Assembly (NCBI GenBank): GCA_963706835.1
Contig: CAVPOB010000040.1
Coordinates: 124,001 to 188,000, forward strand
Length of the DNA: 64,000 bases
DNA from: CAVXYG01 sp963706835
Lineage (GTDB): Bacteria > Actinomycetota > Actinomycetes > S36-B12 > GCA-2699445
Direction of reading: 5' to 3'
In this document: positions 35,301-43,845 of the stretch, piece after piece
Position numbering within the stretch: position 1 is the first letter of the stretch
How the letters are laid out: each line of letters starts with the position of its first letter
Notes under the pieces: generated by a model
Told to the model about the DNA's origin: nothing
Database searches by the model: none
The model's input: only the letters and a program-made list of their open reading frames with translations
Made by a program: the position numbers and the translations under genes

Positions 35301-37287
35301 CGGCATCGGCCCGGCCCCGCCAGATGGCCCGCAGGGCCGCCTCGAACCGGTCCTTGAGGTGCTCCGGATCGGCGGGGCTGCCGGCCATCTGCAGACCGAA
35401 GTCGTACAGGTGCATCGACTGGCCGGCCGCTCCCGGGACGGGCATCTCGAAGGGGCGCTCATCGACCACCGAGACGCCCAGGCACTGCAGCTTCGGCAGG
35501 ATCTGCGACAGTGCCAGCGGCGCCCCCCGCTGATAGATCTTCAACCGGCGGGCGGATTCCTCCGCCGAATAGGGCCGGTACATGTTGAGCGAGAACCCGT
35601 CGGCGGGCAGTTCGTCGAGGCGCCGGATGTCGGCCACGGCCGTTCGAGCCGGGTACTGCTCCTTGAACGACAGCGGGATGATGGAACCGAAGGCGCTGCG
35701 CAGCCGGGCCGCCTCCTCCTCCCCGGCCTGCTCGACGAGCGCCTCGGCGAAGTCGTCGTCCCAGGACCGGGTGGCGGCGGCGAGCCGATCCTGCAGGTCC
35801 TCGGCATCCACCTCCGGCAGCGAGACCTCGCGGGGCATGCGCGCGATGAAGTGCAGCCGCGCCAGCACCGACTCCGACACTGTCGTGCTGTAGTCCACCG
35901 ACTCCGCGCCGAACGCCTCGGCGATGATCTGCTGCATCCGCACCCGCACCCCGGTGTTGAACCGGTCGCGGGGCAGGTACACCAGGATGGAGGCGAACCG
36001 CTCATAGGGGTCCCGGCGCAGGAAGAGCCTGGTTCGGCGCCGTTCCTGCAGATGCATCACCGATGACGAGACGTCGAGCAGCTCCTCGACATCGACTTGG
36101 AACAGCTCGTCGCGCGGGTAGGTCTCCAGGAACTGCAGCAGGTCCTTGCCGCCGTGGCTGTCGGGGGCGTAGCCGGACAGTTCCATCACCCGGTCGGTCT
36201 TCAGCCGCAGCAGGGGGATGTCTCGCACCGACTGCGCGTACGCGGCCGCGGTGAACAGCCCGAGCAGGCGGCGCTCGCCCATGACCTCGCCGCGCTGGTT
36301 GTACACCTTGATTCCGACGTAGTCGAGGTAAGACGTGCGGTGCACGGTCGCGCGCGAGTTCGCCTTGGTGATGGTCAGCGGGAACGGGTCTCGGGCGCGG
36401 CGGCGGGCAGGCTCGGGCAGGATGCCGCGAGCCCCTTTGCTGGAGGCGTCCTCGCGCAGGATGCCCAGGCCCGAACCGGCGACCAGGTCCAGCCGCTCGT
36501 ACCCCCGCTCCCCCACCAGCCGGTACTCGCGGTAGCCGAGCATCGTCACATTGCCCTGCACCAGCCAGTGGAGGAAGTCGATCGCCTCCTCGCGCACGTC
36601 GTCGGGCAGGCCGACCACTGTGGCGCCCTGCAGCTCCCGCGCCGCGTCCTCCACGGCGAGCCGAATGGGCTCCCAATCCGCCACTGCGGCCGCGACATCG
36701 TCCAGTACCCCGCTGACGCGCAGCTGCAGCGCAGCCAGCGCCTCGGCATCGGTGTCCCGATCGAGCCCGAGGTGGATCCACGACTCGAGGTGCTCCTCCT
36801 GCGCCAGCGGCGGGCCGGGGTATTCGCGCAGATCGAGTAGCCGTCCGTTCTCGTCGCGCCGCACGATGACCTGCGGATGCGCCACGAAGTGGATGCCGAC
36901 ACCGGCCACCGACATCGCCCCGGTGAGGGAATCGACGAGGAAGGGCATGTCATCGGTGACGACTTCCAGGACCGTATGGCCGCTGGACCATCCGTGCTCG
37001 TCCAGGGAGGGGTTCAGGACCCGGATCTTGGGGCGGCCGACTTGGCGCACAAGGGCGCACTGACGGACCGACAACGCCAAGCCCACCAAGTCCAGCGGGT
37101 CCATCGCCAGCACGTCCTCGGCCGCAGTGTGCCGGTAGAACAGTTCCAGGTACTCGGCGAGCTCGGGCACCTCCACCAAATGGTGCTGCTGCGCCTGATC
37201 GACTGCGCGGGCCAGCGCTTCGGCCTTCTCCGCCATGGAGCGGCGGAAGCCAGACAACCGCACCGATCCGTCCTCGCTGGTGGTCAT
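32398..37287 (-). CDS. gdh: NAD-specific glutamate dehydrogenase, large (about 180 kDa) type
   Basis: A 1629-residue enzyme that deaminates glutamate to 2-oxoglutarate with NAD+; length matches the bacterial large GDH family. The N-terminal two-fifths are regulatory (including [19 protein letters not shown]). The catalytic part has [39 protein letters not shown] with the conserved Lys residues, [16 protein letters not shown], and the Rossmann segment [15 protein letters not shown]. ATG 37287 is the natural family start, though its RBS is weak. It is a catabolic enzyme, fitting the nearby pruA. It sits directly upstream of the 52-bp repeat and probably once abutted the fmdB gene. Confidence 0.93.
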   Translation of the reverse strand: [1629 protein letters not shown]

Positions 37288-37371
37288 ATCGGCACGGTAG
37301 CGCCGCAGCGGTCGGCGTTTCGACGCAGTCGGGTGCCCAGGTGCGGCGGGGTGCTGAGGCATAGTGTGGGC

Positions 37372-37869
37372 ATGGCGACCACCGTGCAGTACACGCAGCG
37401 CTTCTCTGCCCCGCCGGAGATGGTCTGGCAGATGCTCACCGATCCCGAGTACATCACGACCAAGGGGATGCGGAGCGGCTCGCTGGAGGTCAACCCCGAG
37501 GTGGCGGCTCGCTCGGACGACACGCTCATCATCTCCCGGCGTCGCCTGCCCGCCCATCTCCCCCGCATCCTGAAGCGCTTCGTGGGCGAGGAACTGGTGC
37601 TGAACGAGACGCAGATCTGGGGCGAGGCGGATGAGCAGGGACGACGCACGGGCAGTTTCGTGATCGATTTCGGCGGGCAGCCGCTGGCGTTTCGCGGCAA
37701 TCTGGAACTGCGGGCGGCCGGTGATGGCTCGGAGTTGACCACCGATGGCGCGCTGAAGGCATCGGTCCCTATGGTCGGCGGCAAGGCGGAGGCCGTCGCC
37801 AAGGAGTGGACGCTGCGCTACTTGGCGAAGGAGGAGAAGGTCGCCACGGAGTGGCTCAGCGGAACCTGA
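37372..37869 (+). CDS. DUF2505 / SRPBCC-fold protein
   Basis: A 165-residue soluble protein: TTVQYTQRFSAPPEMVWQMLTDPEYI opens an SRPBCC-type lipid-binding fold, with GQPLAFRGNLELRA strands and a C-terminal helix ending in EEKVATEWLSGT. DUF2505 members are common in actinobacteria and uncharacterised; a small hydrophobic ligand is likely from fold alone. Divergent from gdh with 84 nt between. Confidence 0.82.
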   Translation: MATTVQYTQRFSAPPEMVWQMLTDPEYITTKGMRSGSLEVNPEVAARSDDTLIISRRRLPAHLPRILKRFVGEELVLNETQIWGEADEQGRRTGSFVIDFGGQPLAFRGNLELRAAGDGSELTTDGALKASVPMVGGKAEAVAKEWTLRYLAKEEKVATEWLSGT

Positions 37870-37937
37870 CACCTCCAGGAAGCGGATGGAACTCGCTGGC
37901 ACGACAAGAGACGAACAGCCGACCGTGGCCCTGTTCA

Positions 37938-37970
37938 CGAATCCCGGGGCTGTGGGCGTCCCGGGATTCG
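37938..37970 (+). terminator. Hairpin after the DUF2505 gene
   Basis: CGAATCCCGGG (37938-37948) pairs perfectly with CCCGGGATTCG (37960-37970), an 11-bp stem with an 11-nt loop, 68 nt after the stop. No long U-run. Confidence 0.55.
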
Positions 37971-38279
37971 CCGCCAGGATTTCCTCGCAAGCTCGGCCGG
38001 GCCGGCGCCGTTCGGCACCGCCGCGGTGGGGGTCATCATGGCAACCGGGCCCTGGAGCCCCACGACAAGAGGTTCCTGACGACCGCCGTCGTTGTGGGTC
38101 CGTCGAATGCCCCATCACCATGGCCGCCTCCGCGTAGGGTTCCACCTCCCCATGGCCGGCTTCTGCTATGCCGGCAGAGGACTGCACCTGCTCATCGCAA
38201 TCGGGAGTGTGGCGGCTCTGGTGTCGGCGATCGGAGCGAGCTGGCCGGCGGTCGCCCGGGTTGAGCCCCGTCGCCCAGG

Positions 38280-38480
38280 TCGAGGCCGTTGCGGGAGCGC
38301 CCGTTGCAGGGACGGGTCCCCTTGCGGGGACGGGTCCCCTTGCGGGAGCGGCCCCGTTGCGGGAGCGGGCCCCGTTGCGGGACGGGTCCCCTTCGCCGGG
38401 GGACGTGCCCCGTTCGGGGGTGCCCCGGCGCGGTCGCGGAGCGGCCCCGTTGCGGGAGCGGGCCCCGTTGCGGGAGCGGG
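38280..38480. repeat. Degenerate 18-bp GC-rich tandem array
   Basis: About ten copies of an 18-bp unit like CCGTTGCGGGAGCGGGCC or CCTTGCGGGGACGGGTCC run in tandem, with a less regular section near 38395-38440. It adjoins repeat cluster C. Some frames are open through it only because the period is a multiple of three; no RBS or domain supports coding. Confidence 0.75.
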
Positions 38481-38506
38481 CTCAACGCTCTACGCAGGGG
38501 GACGTA

Positions 38507-38733
38507 TGCACCCGGCGCGGGGGTTTGCACCCGGCGCGGGGGCGGAATCGGTCGAATTCCGCGGCATGGCTGCACCCGGTTCGGGGGATTGCACCCGGCG
38601 CGGGGGCGGAACCGGTCGAATTCGGGGCCCAGAGCCCCCGCCCCGGGTGCAAACCCCCATGCCGGGTGCACGGAACCCGCCTCGGAGGCCCTCTCAGCAC
38701 CCGACCCGGGTGCAAACCCCCGCAGCGGGTGCA
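38507..38733. repeat. Repeat cluster C: two direct plus two inverted 63-bp units
   Basis: Anchors at 38507 and 38571 forward (64 bp) and inverted units ending at 38670 and 38733 (63 bp), followed by a half-unit near 38761-38777. N4 cores GCGC/GCGC, GTTC/GCGC, GCAT/GGGC, CTGC/GGTC. It occupies the 1.2-kb gap 37870-39097 together with the 18-bp array; no gene is seen there. Sequence on both sides resembles the flanks of cluster B when read in reverse. Confidence 0.85.
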
Positions 38734-39049
38734 CAGCCGCTGCTCGGGAGGCGGTCTCAGCACCCGCACCGGGTGCACCGCCGCCCCGCCCGACCGGGTG
38801 TCCTCAGCCGGCCCCACACGGGGCGCGACACCCGCAGGAGCGCAGCGCCGTCCCCAACTCAGCTGAGCCGTACAGCTCCTAACCCCCCGCGGAACAGCGC
38901 CCAGCCCAGCAACACCCCGAAGCACTACACCCTGAGTCGATGATCGCGATGACCCACGAAACCTGCTGGTCGTCCCCGGCGGGGCCAGGAGGCCTTACCC
39001 GACCAGGGGCGTCCGTTCCCTCACCTTCCCTCACCGGCGAACCGGCGAA

Positions 39050-39073
39050 CCGCCGACCCGCCCGAACCGGCGG
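39050..39073 (-). terminator. Possible terminator after pruA
   Basis: CCGCCG/CGGCGG form a 6-bp stem with a 12-nt loop, 25 nt beyond the pruA stop. Weak, and no U-run. Confidence 0.25.
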
Positions 39074-39097
39074 ATCAGTCGGCAGGCCTTCAGTGAC

Positions 39098-40727
39098 TCA
39101 AGCCATGTGCGGGTACCGGTAGTCGGTCGGCGGCACCAGCGTCTCCTTCAACGCCCGGGTGGATGTCCATCGCAGCAGATTCTGCGGCGCGCCGGCCTTG
39201 TCGTTGGTGCCGGAGGCCCGGGCGCCACCGAAGGGCTGCTGGCCAACGACGGCCCCGGTGGGCTTGTCATTGATGTAGAAGTTGCCCGCCGCGAACCGCA
39301 GGACCTGCTGGGCATGCGCGATCGCGGCTCGGTCCTGGGCGATGATCGACCCGGTCAGCGCGTAGGGGGCGATGCCCTCCAACTGGTGCATCACCGACTC
39401 GTAGTCGGCGTCGTCGAACACGTGCACCGCCAGGATCGGGCCGAAGTACTCGGTGGTGAAGTACTCCCGGGTCGGGTCGCTGCACAGCAGCACGGTGGGG
39501 CGCACGAAGTAACCTTCCGCATCGTCGGCAGTACCGCCGGCAGCGATGTCCACGGTGCTGTCCGCCCGCGCCCGCTCGAGAACACCGGAGAGCTTGGCGA
39601 AGGCCTTGGCGTCGATGACGGCGCCCATGAAGTTGGCCAGGTCGGTCGTGGGACCCATCGACAGCCCGTCGACCTCGCGCACAGAAGTCGTCGCCCATCC
39701 GCTCCCACAGGCTGCGCGGCACGTACGCACGGGAGGCGGCCGAGCACTTCTGCCCCTGGAACTCGTACGCACCGCGGATCATCGCCGTGCGCAGGACGGC
39801 CGGGTCGGCCGACGGGTGGGCGAGGATGAAGTCCTTGCCACCGGTCTCCCCCACGATGCGGGGGTAGGAGCGGTACTGGGCGATGTTCTCGCCAACCGTG
39901 CGCCACAGCATCTGGAAGACCGGAGTGGACCCGGTGAAGTGGATCCCGGCGAGCCGGGCATCGCGCAGGGCAACCTCGCTGATGTCCGGCCCAAACCCGG
40001 TCACCATGTTGATCACGCCGGGTGGCATGCCAGCCTCCTGGAGCAACTGCATCAGCACGTGCGCCGCGTACTGCTGCGTGGGTGCCGGCTTCCAGACCAC
40101 GGTGTTGCCCATCAGCGCCGGAGCGGTCGGCAGGTTGCCGGCGATCGCGGTGAAGTTGAAGGGCGTGATGGCGTAGACGAAACCCTCCAGCGGGCGATGG
40201 TCGACCCGGTTCCAGATCCCCGGGGACGAGATCGGCTGCTCCGCCAGGATCTGGCTGGCGAAGGACACGTTGAACCGCCAGAAATCGATGAGTTCGCAGG
40301 CGGCGTCGATCTCGGCCTGGAAGGCCGTCTTGGACTGGCCCAGCATCGTGGCCGCGTTCAGCCGATCCCGCCAGGGTCCGGCCAGCAGGTCGGCCGCCTT
40401 CAGCAGCACGCCGGCACGGTCGTCGAACGCCATGTCCCGCCATCCCGGGGCCGCCGCCTGGGCCGCCTCGATTGCCGCAGCGGCATCGCTGCCGGTGGAC
40501 TCGCGGGCAACGCCCAACACGCGAGCGTGCGCGTGCGGCTGGACCACGGGGATCTCGCCGCCGCCCGCCTCGCGCCACTCCCCGCCGATGCACTGCTGCA
40601 GGGCGATGGGGCCTGCCTGCTGCAGTTCGGAGAGCGTGCGCTGCAGCGACTCCCGGTGCGGCGACCCCGGCTCGTACATCCGGTTGGGCTCATTGACGGG
40701 CTGCGGGACCTTGGTCAGGGCATCCAC
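39098..40727 (-). CDS. pruA: L-glutamate gamma-semialdehyde (P5C) dehydrogenase, frameshifted
   Basis: An aldehyde dehydrogenase of about 542 residues that oxidises pyrroline-5-carboxylate/glutamate semialdehyde to glutamate, the second step of proline catabolism. Seen: FVYAITPFNFTAIAGNLP (NAD-binding side), GETGGKDFI, the catalytic Cys in FQGQKCSAASRAYVP, then in the other frame SNFMGAVID-like ANFMGAVID and QPFGGARASGTNDKAG. The frame changes at about 39680-39695 (GACTTCTGTGCGCG). GTG start at 40727. No proline dehydrogenase gene is nearby. Its product feeds the GDH encoded 2 kb downstream. The break is probably an indel error. Confidence 0.87.
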
Positions 40728-40827
40728 GGCGTTCCCCTCGCGGTCGATTGCGTTCCCACCATCCTGTCAGCAGTCGGCACGCGGAAGCAGGCAGACCGCG
40801 GCGGGACTGGGATCGGCGACCGGGCCT

Positions 40828-41823
40828 TCAGACCGCCGCGGACAAGTGGTCCGGTCCCACGTTCTCGGGATCCCGCAGGGCCTCGGTGGAGGTCCGGATC
40901 GCGGTGTCGAGGACCTTCAACCGGCGCGGCAGGTCCATCAGGTTCGCCCCGATCGCCTCCAGGTCCTCTGGGCCGGGCCCGACCACGACGACATCGGCGC
41001 CACCGCTACGGACCTTCTCCGCCTCGCGCAGGCAGCGCTTGGTCACCTGCACCCGCCATCGCCGCTCCAGCCGGGTCAGCAGGGAACGGGGCCGGTCGTA
41101 GTGGAACGACACCATGGGGGCGATCACATACACCTCGTCGAGGCTCATGGCGCTGAGCAGGTCGGCATTGGTGGCCGACCAGGTGCCGCCGTCGACGTAG
41201 TTGCGACCCTCGATCTCGATGGGTTCGAACCACCCGGGGATGGAGCAGGAGGCCATGACCGCCTTGGCCAGTGGCGCGACCGGTTCGCTCGGCTTGCCGA
41301 AGGCCACACGGCGCCCGGTGTCGTAGTCCATGGTCACGGCCCAATAGTTGGGGTGCGGGGACCACTCGTCCATCGGCGTGATGGCGTCGACGAGATGCCC
41401 GACCCGGGCCAGCGATCCTTTGCCGGCCGGCAGGAAGCCGCTGATGACGGCGGTGGGCGGCATCTTGCGGGCATTGCCGATGCCGCTGACGATCATCCGA
41501 GCCGAACCCGGACCCAGCAGCCTGGGCCGCTTGGGCCGGCTGCCGCCCGTCGCCTTCTCGTAGTTGAAGGAGTACCCGGCGAGCGGGCCCTCGGTGATCG
41601 GCAGGCCGCGCTGGTGATCGACCATCTGATCCACCGACACCCCGGCGCCGAGGAGGGCGCCGATGATGGAGCCGACCGAAGTGCCGACGATGACGTCGCT
41701 GTCTCGCACGTCGAAGCCGTGCACGTCCTGCAGCGCCGCCAGGGCCCCCACCATCCAGGCGCCGCCCAGCACTCCACCGCCCCCGAGCACGAGCCCTCTG
41801 GCCGTTCGGCGACCGCGCGTCAT
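40828..41823 (-). CDS. Patatin-like phospholipase
   Basis: A 331-residue lipid acyl hydrolase of the patatin family. The oxyanion-hole motif is GLVLGGGGVLGGAW (11-24), the nucleophile elbow is GTSVGS, and the catalytic Asp lies in VDGGTW. ATG 41823 is preceded by GGAGG. No signal peptide, so likely cytoplasmic or membrane-associated. The wax-ester synthase upstream on the same strand suggests joint lipid turnover. Confidence 0.9.
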   Translation of the reverse strand: MTRGRRTARGLVLGGGGVLGGAWMVGALAALQDVHGFDVRDSDVIVGTSVGSIIGALLGAGVSVDQMVDHQRGLPITEGPLAGYSFNYEKATGGSRPKRPRLLGPGSARMIVSGIGNARKMPPTAVISGFLPAGKGSLARVGHLVDAITPMDEWSPHPNYWAVTMDYDTGRRVAFGKPSEPVAPLAKAVMASCSIPGWFEPIEIEGRNYVDGGTWSATNADLLSAMSLDEVYVIAPMVSFHYDRPRSLLTRLERRWRVQVTKRCLREAEKVRSGGADVVVVGPGPEDLEAIGANLMDLPRRLKVLDTAIRTSTEALRDPENVGPDHLSAAV

Positions 41824-41861
41824 GACTCGCTGACCTCCAGTTACCGCGCCGGTACGCGCGA

Positions 41862-43287
41862 CTACGCCCTTACCGTACGCCTCCGACCCGAAGATGTGGT
41901 GGTCTCCACCAATTCTGCCAGCGCGCCGGCGATGCATTCAGCCAGCACGTCCACGTCCGGCATGGCATCCCGGTCGCCGAGGAGACCGTAGTAGACCCCG
42001 CCGTTGTAGGAGGTCAAGCCGATGCTGACCGCCTGATTGCGCGCCAGTGGGACCACCGGGTACGCCGCCACCATCCGGCACCCGCCGGCGTACAAGGGGA
42101 ACTGCGGGCCGGGCACGTTGGTGACCACCGTGTTCCACACCCGCTGCGACAGGCCACTGACGGCACGAGCGCCCAGTGCATGCAGCGTCGGGGGGCTGAA
42201 TCCGGCCAGTCCGACGATGGCCTGGGCCCCCAGCATCTGGTTGGTGGCCTTGTACTGCCCCATCTCGAAGGTGATGCGCTGCAAGCGGACCACCGGGTCG
42301 GACTCTCCCACCGGAAGGTCGCACAAGAACGCGGCAATGTGATTGCCCGTGGCCTCGCTGGCCGGTTCGGACTCCCGGACGCTGACCGGCACCATCACTC
42401 GGACCTGGCTGCGCGCGTTCAGGTTCTCCCCGCGCGTCATGAGCCATTCCCGCAGGCCGCCCGCCACCACGGCCAGCACCACGTCGTTCACCGTGCCGCC
42501 GTGGGCCTTGCGGATGCGGCGATAGTCCGCCAGCGACGTATCCGTCGACGCGAACCGCCGCTGCTCGCCGATCTCGCCATTGAGCGGCGTCGTGGCCGGT
42601 GGCCGCACCACGGTGGAGACGGCGCTGATCACTCCGCCGACCGAGCGGCCAAGGCCGCGGAAGGTCTCGTGCGCGTCCTCCAGACCTGTGCGCACACGGG
42701 CACGCCCCTTCGGCCGGCGATCTGACCCAGTCGGCAACGCCGCCCACAAACAGCTCCAAGCCGCTGGGTTCCCGCGCCGGGCGCCAGACGTCGGCGATGG
42801 TGTCGCGGGGCTCCGGCGTCACATCGAGGATCACCTGGCCGATGTCGACGGCCGACAGCCCGTCGATCATGGCGTGATGGGTCTTGGCGAGGATGGCGAA
42901 CCGGTTGCCGGCCAGCCCCTCCACCAGGTACATCTCCCACAGCGGCCGGTCCCGGTCGAGGTGCCGGCTCATGATGCGGGCGACCAATTCGCGCAGTTGG
43001 TCGTCCGAGCCCGGTCGGGGCAGGGCCGAGCGGCGGACGTGGTAGGCCACGTCGAAATGCTCGTCATCGACCCAGACCGGGTTGGCGACCTTGCCCGGCA
43101 CCCAGCGCACGCGCTGCCGGTAGCGCGGGACGAAGGCGATGCGATGCTTGATCAACTGCACCAGGCGGTCGTAGTCGAAGCCCTGCTCCGGCTCCTCGAA
43201 GATCGCCACGCTGCCCACGTGCATCGGCGTCGTGCGATCCTCCAGGTACAGGAATGACACGTCCAGCGCGCTGAGCCGATCCGCCAC
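41862..43287 (-). CDS. Wax ester synthase/diacylglycerol acyltransferase, frameshifted
   Basis: About 475 residues joined. The first frame has SALDVSFLYLEDRTTPMHVGSVAIFE and the acyltransferase motif HHAMIDG (137-143); the second has GGTVNDVVLAVVAGGLREWL, NVPGPQFPLYAGG and SYNGGVYYGLLGD. It transfers acyl-CoA to an alcohol or diacylglycerol, making storage lipid. GTG 43287 with GGAGG. The frame break is near 42700-42730 beside a GGGG run, typical of an indel error. The patatin gene follows 38 nt downstream. Confidence 0.87.
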
Positions 43288-43788
43288 CGAAACCTCCTGC
43301 CGTCGGGTCTCCCTCATGGTCCCACGCCGCACCAGCGGGATTTCACGGGCAGTCGCACGACGACAAGCGCGTCATTGGTCCGAACGAGTGATCGAGCCGC
43401 AGCGGGCAGCTCCTCCCGTTGCGCCGCCCACGGCACCGGCGTACACATGAGGTGCGGTACCCAGTGCAACCGCAGTCAACTGCACAGCGAGGCATCGATC
43501 AGCACTGGGCCGGGATGTTCCGGCCATCGATGCCAGTCGTTGCCCAGCAACGGCCGCCTCGGACTGATTGCCCGCCACTGCACGCGCCGGCAACCGAGGG
43601 CAGAGCCGCAGGGCGCCGAGCGAGTGGTCCTCCCCCGAACCCTCAGCACCGGCGCGCGTCGCAGGGCAGCGGCACATGGTCGCCGAACCAGGCGCCGCCG
43701 CCAGCCTCTATCCCCCAAGTACGGCGGTGGATCCGCCCAGCATCGCTGGGGCCGAGCCCAGACGGGCAGTGGCATAGGCGATCGAGAA

Positions 43789-43828
43789 CGCGGGGCTCTT
43801 CGATTCCCGTACTTCGAAGAGCCCCGCG
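43789..43828 (-). terminator. Strong terminator of the cpaB-cpaE unit
   Basis: CGCGGGGCTCTTCGA (43789-43803) pairs perfectly with TCGAAGAGCCCCGCG (43814-43828) over a 10-nt loop, 17 nt after the cpaE stop. In the rest of 43288-43845 I see no gene. Confidence 0.8.
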
Positions 43829-43845
43829 GCATGTCCGCAGATGGT

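Noticed and set aside
37870..39097. A 283-residue plus-strand protein across 38092-38943
   Set aside because: It runs through the 18-bp array and the 63-bp units, has no RBS, and its sequence is the translated repeats.
43288..43845. Genes in the gap between the wax ester synthase and cpaE
   Set aside because: Open frames here lack RBS, domains or codon bias; only the terminator at 43789 is convincing.
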